NCBI GenBank assembly: GCA_963794265.1
Contig: CAWCDJ010000003.1
Coordinates: 1,550,001-1,614,000, forward strand
Origin: CAWCDJ01 sp963794265
GTDB taxonomy: Bacteria > Acidobacteriota > Terriglobia > Bryobacterales > Bryobacteraceae
Direction of reading: 5' to 3'
Length of the DNA stretch: 64,000 bases
A program made the translations under genes and the position numbers. Shown here one piece after another: positions 17,219 to 24,657 of this stretch; position 1 is the stretch's first letter, and every line of letters starts with the position of its first letter. The notes under the pieces were generated by a model, which did no database searches, had not been told where the DNA came from, and worked only from the letters and a program-made list of their open reading frames with translations.

Positions 17219-19303
17219 TCACACACGAGCGGCGAAGGCCGGCCGCAGCAACGGGGAAGTGGATCCCGCAGGGCGGTCGTCCGGGCGGTCGGACTCGTAC
17301 GCCACCTCGCCGGGGAACATGTCGCGGACGATCTCTCGTGCGCTGGAAATGCAGGCCGTGATCTTGCCCCCCAGCACGGACCAGCAGCCGAAGCCATGGC
17401 GGGTCACGAGGGTTGGCCGTCCATCGTAGTCCTCATGGAAGGCCATTACGGCCCTAATTCCGAATCGCGAGCCGAGATAGCGCGCCCCGCGTAAGGATGG
17501 CAGAAACTCAGACATGTGACGCAGCATGACTTTGTGGTTCGACGGATAAGCAGTTCCCCAGTTGGGAGGAAGGCCCTCCCGGGTGACCTCGCTCCGCAAT
17601 ACCCCGTCGGAGACCTGGTAGGCCAGAAACATGCAGTCCTCACCTGTGTTCATCATGCTCATGAATGGCGCATCGAGAATCGTGACCGATATTTTGGGGA
17701 TAGGGATCTGAAGCTCCATAAGTTCGCAAAGATCGAACCGGATACGGCGGACCGGAAAGCCGAACCACTTACTTATCAGGTTCGTGTTGGCGTAGCTGGC
17801 ATTGATCAGGTAATCGAACGACTCCTGAAAGGCTTTGGTGCCGGTCTTCATTCGCATCGCCTTGGCACCGCCGCGGTTGAGACGTCCGCTGACCACTTCT
17901 GTATTCAGGAGAAGTTCGACCGAGGGGTGCGCCGCGAGGCGTTTGTGAAGCATGCTTCTGAGCTTGACCGGATCCAGGACGAGTTCATCGGTCCGGAGAC
18001 ACAGGCTCACAAGGTTTGGGTCGAGAATCCCGGGAGGCGGCGCCTCCGGCACATATTTCAGTTTGTGCTGTTTGCAGAAAGCGAGGTACAAGTCGCCAGT
18101 GATCACCTGGGCGGATGCGGCGGTGCAGTAGTACGAAGCCACGTCGCGCACGATGCAGTCACCATACTCGCGGTCGAAGACACCCCTGGTGGCGCGAATC
18201 TCCTGAACCGTTTCGGGGCTGCGCGGGTAGTGAAATCCGGAATGATGGCGCAACTGGTTGTTCCAGGATGCTTCGGTGATCAACCGGGAGTGCCGCTCCG
18301 AAATCACGACATCGCAGTGCTCCGCGATCTCCAGTGCACAGGCGGCACCAAAGACGCCGCCGCCGATGACTATTGCGGTCGGCCGTGTTCTTCGCGGCCC
18401 TGGGACGGCGCGCAGCGCAACTTCTGTCACCCTGGCACCAACCTCTGCGTCCGGATACCAGACCGGCTCGCCCGCAAGGGCCCGGAGGAACTGCCGGAAG
18501 GAAGCTTCGAGCGGCCGGAGTTCCGAATCGACCACAAGCTTCTCGGAGCGGTCGCGCTGGGCCATTCCGACCACGCCATCCTGGAAATCGGCGGTCAGTT
18601 TGCGGTCGTCGTATTCCAACTCCAGGCTGCGCACCCGTCGGGTGCCGCGCCAGCCGAGTCGCAGTACGGCCACCATGCCGCTCGCGTACTGCAGGCTCAC
18701 CTCGTTGACCAGGCCGGCCCGCTGCGACCAGACGGCCCGGAGCTTATCTTGGAACAGGTGGTCGAGGATGTCGAAGTAGTGAAGCAGTTCCAGGTTGGCG
18801 GATAAATTCTCGACGCCGGGTTCGACGGGGTTCAGGAAGGTACCGGAAACCAGAATCGGCCGCCGGGAGGCGGACTTCATCAATTTCTCCAAAACCTGCA
18901 GCACGGGATGAAACCGATACAGGTGATTGACCATCAAGACGCGGTCGGATACAGCCGCACCTCGCGCCATCAAATGGATCTCACGGCGCGAGATTCCCAG
19001 CGGCTTTTCCACAAGCACATGAACTCTCGGCAGGATCCTGCGGACCAGTTCGAAATGCGTGCGTGGCGGGCTGGCGATATCCACCGCATCAACTCCTTGG
19101 AGCAGGCAGTCCTCAAAACCCACATGGATGGGAATGCCGTAGAGCGCCGCGATGCGTTGACTGGTCTCAACGTTCGCGACCACAACGCCGACCAGTTCGA
19201 CAAGACCCGCCGCTTCGATCCGTTGCCATGTGTCCAGGTGTTCCCTGCCGAAATTACCGGCTCCGATCAACAGAAGCCTCGGTCTTGTAGTGGAGTTCTT
19301 CAA
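17219..19303 (-). CDS. Gfo/Idh/MocA oxidoreductase fused to FAD-dependent oxidoreductase
   Basis: A single 694-codon frame. Residues 1-300 are a Gfo/Idh/MocA NAD(P) oxidoreductase: Rossmann loop LLLIGAGNFGREH (11-23), VEKPLG (98-103) and a C-terminal dimerisation fold. Residues 308-694 are a DAO-like FAD domain with its own dinucleotide loop AIVIGGGVFGAACALE (310-325), RHHSGFHYPRS, and a C-terminal GFGCWSVLGGKIT that fits the FAD site. I know these domains mainly as separate proteins. It is the last gene of the exopolysaccharide operon, overlapping the preceding glycosyltransferase gene by 4 bases (start inside that gene's stop). It probably oxidises or reduces a nucleotide sugar or sugar residue. 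The substrate is unknown. Confidence 0.85.
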   Translation of the reverse strand: MKNSTTRPRLLLIGAGNFGREHLDTWQRIEAAGLVELVGVVVANVETSQRIAALYGIPIHVGFEDCLLQGVDAVDIASPPRTHFELVRRILPRVHVLVEKPLGISRREIHLMARGAAVSDRVLMVNHLYRFHPVLQVLEKLMKSASRRPILVSGTFLNPVEPGVENLSANLELLHYFDILDHLFQDKLRAVWSQRAGLVNEVSLQYASGMVAVLRLGWRGTRRVRSLELEYDDRKLTADFQDGVVGMAQRDRSEKLVVDSELRPLEASFRQFLRALAGEPVWYPDAEVGARVTEVALRAVPGPRRTRPTAIVIGGGVFGAACALEIAEHCDVVISERHSRLITEASWNNQLRHHSGFHYPRSPETVQEIRATRGVFDREYGDCIVRDVASYYCTAASAQVITGDLYLAFCKQHKLKYVPEAPPPGILDPNLVSLCLRTDELVLDPVKLRSMLHKRLAAHPSVELLLNTEVVSGRLNRGGAKAMRMKTGTKAFQESFDYLINASYANTNLISKWFGFPVRRIRFDLCELMELQIPIPKISVTILDAPFMSMMNTGEDCMFLAYQVSDGVLRSEVTREGLPPNWGTAYPSNHKVMLRHMSEFLPSLRGARYLGSRFGIRAVMAFHEDYDGRPTLVTRHGFGCWSVLGGKITACISSAREIVRDMFPGEVAYESDRPDDRPAGSTSPLLRPAFAARV

Positions 19304-20445
19304 CGCCCGGCTCCTAGGTCGCTCAATTCGTCTCTCCCTGCTATCCGCGGGTCGGCCACGGCCGCAGGTCGCACTGTGTGCCGATTCGCGATCTGCGCGC
19401 GCCCGCCGCCCTCTAAGACCTGTTGGTATACATTCCGCAGTCTCTCGATGAAAGGTCCCCAGCCGTATTGACGAGCCAGCCTCGCGTTGGCATCGCCCAG
19501 GGAAGCGCAGAGCGCGGGATCTTTCCAGAGCCGGTCAATTCCGGCAGCCATATCGGTGCGGTCTCCCGGCCGGACGCGGACGCCTTCAAAGGGAACGTCC
19601 ACGGTCGCAACCTGTGAGGCCACGATGGCACAACCGGAGGCCATGGCTTCGGTCATCGCGATGCTGAACGTTTCCGAAACGCTGGGGAAGAAAAAAATCC
19701 TGGCGGCGCCGAACTCGCGCCAAAGCGTCTCGCCGCGTTCGAAGGGTGGAAATTCGATATTCGGCGGCGCCGCGTTCTTCAGGGCCTGCACTTCGGGGCC
19801 CCAAACCATGGCCCTGAACCGGACGTGTGGCAGGGCCCTCGCGACGAACAAGAGGTCCTCGGTCCCCTTACGCTTATCCGTCTTTCCAGAAAAAAAGACG
19901 TAGTTCTCTTTTGTGCGAGGGCGGAGATGGGAACTGATTCCCGGATTGCTCACGCTCAGCCTGCGGGGATCGGCGCCCATCGAAACGGCCAGATCGCGTG
20001 TTCGCGAGCTCGGCACGATCATCTGGGAGTATTTACGGCGCACCAGGAACTTCTCAAAAGCGATACGCATGCGCGCCTCCATGGGCGGCCGGACCGCGCG
20101 CCACGCATCGCCGTAGATTCCAAGCACGTAAACTACCACCGGTTTTCCCGTGAGTCGGCCGGCCGCCAGGCTCGGCAGGGCGGCATAGTAGGTAAACGTC
20201 TGAATGAGATCGACCGCGCGCGCCTGTTTCACAATCTGTGCGACTGCCAGACTGAAGCGGGCGGGCGGCACAGGAATTCGATTGGCCGCGATGCCCTCAT
20301 AACTAGTAATCTTGGGGTCGCCTCCGGCCAGGACGGTCAGATCGATGCCGCAGCGCAGGAGGCCTTTCGCCGTTTCGAGAACAACGTATTCGCCCCCTCC
20401 GCCGAAGACGGGAGGGAACCGGTCATGAGTTAGCAGGACTTTCAC
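19300..20445 (-). CDS. GT4-family glycosyltransferase
   Basis: The 381-residue GT-B fold enzyme shows MKVLLTHDRFPPVFGGGGEY at the N-terminus (acceptor lobe) and the donor-lobe motifs GKTDKRKGTEDLLF, FFPSVSETFSIAMTEAMASG and ASQVATVDVPFEGVRV, the EX7E-type region of GT4 enzymes (E...E in SETFSIAMTEA). It transfers a sugar from a nucleotide donor to the growing lipid-linked repeat unit on the cytoplasmic side. It overlaps the next gene by 4 bases and follows the flippase after a 14-base gap, so it is translationally linked in the operon. Confidence 0.88.
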   Translation of the reverse strand: MKVLLTHDRFPPVFGGGGEYVVLETAKGLLRCGIDLTVLAGGDPKITSYEGIAANRIPVPPARFSLAVAQIVKQARAVDLIQTFTYYAALPSLAAGRLTGKPVVVYVLGIYGDAWRAVRPPMEARMRIAFEKFLVRRKYSQMIVPSSRTRDLAVSMGADPRRLSVSNPGISSHLRPRTKENYVFFSGKTDKRKGTEDLLFVARALPHVRFRAMVWGPEVQALKNAAPPNIEFPPFERGETLWREFGAARIFFFPSVSETFSIAMTEAMASGCAIVASQVATVDVPFEGVRVRPGDRTDMAAGIDRLWKDPALCASLGDANARLARQYGWGPFIERLRNVYQQVLEGGGRAQIANRHTVRPAAVADPRIAGRDELSDLGAGR

Positions 20446-20459
20446 GGTTATTCAGGACC

Positions 20460-21968
20460 TCAGTCTATCTTCGCTGTCTCGGCCAGCGGCTTTGCCATCC
20501 GGGGCACAACCAGCAGCACAATTTCGCGGAGCAGATTGAATTCGAAGCATCCCAACGCGCAGGCGTAGACGAGGAGATAAACCGCAACTCGTATTGCCGT
20601 ATATTGCAGCGAAGGCGCGTGCGGCAAGCTGCTCATAGCGAGCACGGCAGCGACGGCAATCGCGGCAGCCGCCAAGGAGCGCCCTCCGATCTCCACGATC
20701 GACATTCCGAGCCCGAGCCGCTGAAGAACAACGAAGCGCGTCACCAAAATGACGGCCGCTATGACGACGATGGCGAAGGCCACGCCAACGCGGCCAAATA
20801 GCACGACAGCCGGGACGAATATGGCGACGAAGCAGGCCCCGAAAAAGAGGCTCATCAGGAAAATCACGTGCGTCCGGTTGCGGGCCTTCAGGACGGAATC
20901 CCAGCCGTTAATGGTAGCGCCGAAGAGCAGCGCGATTCCCTGTGCTCGCAGGAAAAATTCGGCGCCGCGCCAGCGCTCCGTCAGGATGAAACGAACGATA
21001 TCGGGCGCGAAAAGCGCGAGCCCGAGAGAGGCGGCGGCAATCCAAAACATGGAGATCCGGCTGGTCTTGGAAAACGCCGACACCAGGCGGGTATCGGAGT
21101 CTCGCAACCGGCAGAAGACGGGAAACATGGTCTGCGCCAGCACCGTATCCACGTAGTAGACGAAGTTGGCCATCTGTTCGGATGCTTTGTAGCGTCCCAC
21201 GTCGTCGAGGGCGAGGAACGCGGAGAGCACCAGTACCGAACCCTGCTGCACCAGCACGTACGAGATCTTCGAGACCCAGACCGGAGAACTGAACCGGAAC
21301 AGCGGCTTCAGGAGGCGAACCGTGATCCGCCATCTCGGGCGCATCGAACAGAGCGCCCAGCTAGGAATGCCGGTGGCGAGCAGACCGGCAAAACCTCCCG
21401 CGACGAGGCACCACGCTCCGGCGCCTTTCAAAGCGAGGGTGACCGTGACGATGAGGCTCACCAGTCGCCCGGCGAGCATAAGAAGCCGCTGCTGCACGTA
21501 CTTCAGGTCGCGAACCAGCAACGAGAGGGGGAGCCGGAGAAAGCCGGTAAAGGCTGCGTAACTGATCCCTATGACGAGCGTGGAAAGCGCCGGCTGGTGA
21601 TACAAGCGGGCCATCAGCGGCGCAACCGCGACCGTCGCGCCCGCAAGGACTATGGCCAGAATGAGGTGGACCGTGGCGGCGGTATCGAACTTGGCGCGAT
21701 AGTCAGCGCCGTCCTCCTGGATCAACTGATCCCCGATGCCAAAATCCGAGACCCACTCGAGCGTGATCGCGATGGCCGACGCCATGCCGAATAGCCCGAT
21801 TTGCTCTGGCCCGAGGATGCGCATCGCGATCACGGCCTGAAGATAGGTCAGGCTGCTGCCGAGCGCGGCAAGGACGAGATTATTCATCGCGCCAGCGGCG
21901 ACAACCCGCTTGAGCGAGTGAGTCCGCGCCGGGTCGTACCCCGGTTCCTCAGTTGCCGGACAAGCCAT
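20460..21968 (-). CDS. Wzx-type polysaccharide flippase (MATE/MOP superfamily)
   Basis: The protein has about twelve to fourteen hydrophobic segments, starting with AMNNLVLAALGSSLTYLQAV and MRILGPEQIGLFGMASA, the standard beginning of oligosaccharide flippases. It should move the undecaprenyl-linked repeat unit across the inner membrane. An upstream ATG at 22025 would overlap the preceding glycosyltransferase by 77 bases; the one at 21968 (MACPATEEPG) overlaps by 20 and is preferred, although its ribosome site is weak. The adjacent Wzy-like gene supports a Wzx/Wzy pathway. Confidence 0.85.
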   Translation of the reverse strand: MACPATEEPGYDPARTHSLKRVVAAGAMNNLVLAALGSSLTYLQAVIAMRILGPEQIGLFGMASAIAITLEWVSDFGIGDQLIQEDGADYRAKFDTAATVHLILAIVLAGATVAVAPLMARLYHQPALSTLVIGISYAAFTGFLRLPLSLLVRDLKYVQQRLLMLAGRLVSLIVTVTLALKGAGAWCLVAGGFAGLLATGIPSWALCSMRPRWRITVRLLKPLFRFSSPVWVSKISYVLVQQGSVLVLSAFLALDDVGRYKASEQMANFVYYVDTVLAQTMFPVFCRLRDSDTRLVSAFSKTSRISMFWIAAASLGLALFAPDIVRFILTERWRGAEFFLRAQGIALLFGATINGWDSVLKARNRTHVIFLMSLFFGACFVAIFVPAVVLFGRVGVAFAIVVIAAVILVTRFVVLQRLGLGMSIVEIGGRSLAAAAIAVAAVLAMSSLPHAPSLQYTAIRVAVYLLVYACALGCFEFNLLREIVLLVVPRMAKPLAETAKID

Positions 21969-23112
21969 AAAAAGCTTCGTATTCCGGGCCGTACCGGGCC
22001 CAACTGAAACGCATTCCGGATTCACGGCAGCGCACGGGAAGCCCGGGGTCGGAGTGGAGGTCGAGCGCCTTCAGGATGGCTTCCGCAAGCCCCTCAAAAT
22101 TGGCCGGCTCGCGCCCGGTCCCGCCCGGATCGAACAGAAAGCCCACGCCTTCTTCGACGATTTCGGGAATGCCCCCATCGCGGCTACCGACAACCGGCGT
22201 GCCGCTAACCAGCGATTCCACGAGTACCATTCCGAAACACTCCCGGACCGAAGGCAGGATCGTGACCGCCGCCTGGCCGTAAAGAGACGAAAGATCGTCG
22301 GCATTGCCGGTTCCGCTGAAAATCACATCGGGATGCAGCGGCGACGGCACGAGCGAAAGCAATTCGATCTGCGTCCGACGCGGAATTGCGCCGGAGAACT
22401 GGAGCCGTGCCGTGGGACGGCAGCGCTTCACCAACTCAAAAGCTCTCATCAAAATGCGGGCTCCTTTGCGGCGCTCCGAGAAGGCTCCGGCGGCCAGAAG
22501 CAGCGGAACCGCGAGGTCGCGCCCTCGATGCAGGGCGAACCTTATGGTGTTGGTGGGCGGCGGGAGGAGCCATCCTTCTTTGCCGAACAGGCCGCTCAGC
22601 AAATGCTGGCATTGGCGTGTGTGGACGGCAACCCGCCGCGCGAACTTTACGGCGATAATCATGAGCAAGGTATCCCAAGGCCGCCGTCTTATCCAACGCC
22701 GGTACGGAAACCCGGTGATGTGGATGACGCAGGGCTTCCGGTGAAATGGCCAGCTCAGGGCGGCCGCAACCGAGTCGCTGTACAAAATGGAACCGATGAT
22801 GTCGTAGCCCGCGCCATTGCGAATCAGGTGCCGCCAGCATGTACCGATGAACTGGGTTTCCGGCGGGATTCCGATCGCTTTCAGGAAACGGCTGTTCGGT
22901 TGCGGCCTCCTGAGGTATGTGACTCCATTCTCCACCGAAATGCTACCGGGACCCGGTTCGGTCGAAAGGACGGTGACGTCATGTCCGCGGGCCGCAAAGT
23001 AATCGGACATCTCGGCGAGAAGGCGCTCCGCGCCACGCCGGACGTGGGGCCAGCAAAAAGGATGTGTGAGCAGGATCCTCAATCCATGAACTCCGCAATC
23101 CCCATCAGTCAT
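21949..23112 (-). CDS. GT4-family glycosyltransferase
   Basis: The 387-residue protein has the N-terminal lobe motif LRILLTHPFCWPHVRRGAER and the donor-lobe sequence LLAAGAFSERRKGARILMRA, then VTILPSVRECFGMVLVESL with the paired glutamates of GT4 enzymes and SGTPVVGSRDGGIPEIVEEG. It transfers a sugar during repeat-unit assembly. It overlaps the upstream O-antigen polymerase-like gene by 8 bases and the downstream flippase by 20, so it is in the middle of the operon. Confidence 0.88.
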   Translation of the reverse strand: MTDGDCGVHGLRILLTHPFCWPHVRRGAERLLAEMSDYFAARGHDVTVLSTEPGPGSISVENGVTYLRRPQPNSRFLKAIGIPPETQFIGTCWRHLIRNGAGYDIIGSILYSDSVAAALSWPFHRKPCVIHITGFPYRRWIRRRPWDTLLMIIAVKFARRVAVHTRQCQHLLSGLFGKEGWLLPPPTNTIRFALHRGRDLAVPLLLAAGAFSERRKGARILMRAFELVKRCRPTARLQFSGAIPRRTQIELLSLVPSPLHPDVIFSGTGNADDLSSLYGQAAVTILPSVRECFGMVLVESLVSGTPVVGSRDGGIPEIVEEGVGFLFDPGGTGREPANFEGLAEAILKALDLHSDPGLPVRCRESGMRFSWARYGPEYEAFYGLSGN

Positions 23113-24652
23113 CAGCCAGCAGAAGCGCCGGGTTGCCGGCCGCGATCATTGGGGGTTCCACGAGCATGAAGCGGGCGGTGGACCGCCTGGGATTGAGGCA
23201 ATCGATCAGGCCTACGGCAAAAGCGACGGTGTACATACACAACTCGGTCCAGAGCGCAAATTCAGTGAGGTCGAAGAGCATTGCTCCGATTATGCCGGCG
23301 AGGAGCCCAATGACAGTCGCCCGAGTGCGCATGCCGCGGGCCTCGAGACCGCGAAGACCAAAAACAAACGGCGACAGGTAATAGAGCAAAAATGCAGCCA
23401 ACCCGATCGCGCCGGTTTCCGCCAGCACCAGCAGAAACACGTTATGGACTACGGTGATCATGTCGTCGGACTCCATCAGTTCGGCGGCGTAGCTCGGGTT
23501 GTACTGCGGATAGACAAGCGTGTAGCTGTTGAGCCCGACGCCGATGACGGGGTGGTCCGCGATAATATCGACTGCAGTTTCCGCCAGTTGCTTTCTTAAC
23601 TTCCATGAGTCGGAGAAATCCGCTTCGAACCGCCCGCGAATAATGGAAAAAAACGAGAGCACCAGAATGAGAACTACCGTGAACAGTGCCAGACTCAACT
23701 GGAAAGCGCGGCGCAGGTAAATCAGCCGGTATCCAATCGCCGCCAGGAACGCGATGGCGGCTGCTCCGAGGAACGCGGCCCATGCAGCCCGCGACATAGT
23801 TGAAAACAGACCGCCGGTGCAGATTGCCAAGGCCCCATACCAGAGGACTTTCGTCTTTCCCTTGGCCGTAATGGAGCGGATCAGCAGCAAGGGCAATAGG
23901 AGCAGGAGATAACTGGCAAGAAAGTTGGGATGCGACGTCAGGCCCGATCCACGAAACAGAGAGGTTCCGCCGAGAATCTCCTGGGTGGCGTCGTAGCGCG
24001 CGCCGGAGCCAAACAGGCCCAACTTCTCCAGACCGAGATTGGATTTCATGGCCGCCTGCAGAATTCCGATGGCGGCTTGCACGGTGGCCGAAAGCGCCAG
24101 CACGGCGACACATGATTCTACTTCTGAGAACTCCAGCCGCCGCGCGGCGTATAACAGCACCAGAAAGACTTTAAACCAACGAAGCCACTCGCAGAATGCC
24201 CAAAACCGCTCTGTGGCGTAAAGCATCGAAGCCGCGCCCCAAAGCAAGAACGGCAACATGACGAGCACTACTCGCCAGTGATCGCGCGCCGGCGGCCGCT
24301 TTCTGAGTTTGCTCGCGATCCAGAAAAGATATAGGAGCGCCAGGCAGAAGTCAGGCGGCTGTAGATAGATGCCGAGTGCGCCGCCGCCGTGCAGCGGTTC
24401 CAGCTCTTTCAGGAAGACGTGCATGGGAAGCGGTGTTGCCAGCAGGAATGCCCAAAGGCAGATACGCTCGGCATAGCGCCGTGCTGCCACCAAAGCAAAC
24501 AAGAACAGCAGCCCGCCCAAAACCGGTAGATAGTATTTGGCCGGGGCATTGCGGCACGCCGCAACCCCAACCCCGGCTGCCAGTCCGAGCGACAGACCGA
24601 TCCCGAGGGCAAAGGCTCGCGGACGCTCCGCAGACGTAAGAAGGAATGCCAT
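23105..24652 (-). CDS. O-antigen polymerase/ligase-like membrane protein (Wzy/WaaL)
   Basis: The 515-residue protein has about ten to twelve membrane segments, with a large loop containing FEADFSDSWKLRKQLAETAV, DIIADHPVIGVGLNSYTLVYPQYN and HNVFLLVLAETGAIGL. The P-G.G.n.y and HN.fl...e.G patterns are hallmarks of the O-antigen ligase/Wzy family. The likely role is periplasmic polymerisation of repeat units, because Wzx and Wzz genes are neighbours. A 5-base gap separates it from the glycosidase-like gene upstream. Confidence 0.85.
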   Translation of the reverse strand: MAFLLTSAERPRAFALGIGLSLGLAAGVGVAACRNAPAKYYLPVLGGLLFLFALVAARRYAERICLWAFLLATPLPMHVFLKELEPLHGGGALGIYLQPPDFCLALLYLFWIASKLRKRPPARDHWRVVLVMLPFLLWGAASMLYATERFWAFCEWLRWFKVFLVLLYAARRLEFSEVESCVAVLALSATVQAAIGILQAAMKSNLGLEKLGLFGSGARYDATQEILGGTSLFRGSGLTSHPNFLASYLLLLLPLLLIRSITAKGKTKVLWYGALAICTGGLFSTMSRAAWAAFLGAAAIAFLAAIGYRLIYLRRAFQLSLALFTVVLILVLSFFSIIRGRFEADFSDSWKLRKQLAETAVDIIADHPVIGVGLNSYTLVYPQYNPSYAAELMESDDMITVVHNVFLLVLAETGAIGLAAFLLYYLSPFVFGLRGLEARGMRTRATVIGLLAGIIGAMLFDLTEFALWTELCMYTVAFAVGLIDCLNPRRSTARFMLVEPPMIAAGNPALLLADD

Positions 24653-24657
24653 TGGAC

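Noticed and set aside
17516..18805. A 429-codon plus-strand frame
   Set aside because: Antisense to the oxidoreductase fusion, which has clear motifs and fits the operon.
20868..21794. A 308-codon plus-strand frame rich in charged residues
   Set aside because: Antisense to the flippase gene; the composition is typical of a membrane protein read on the opposite strand.
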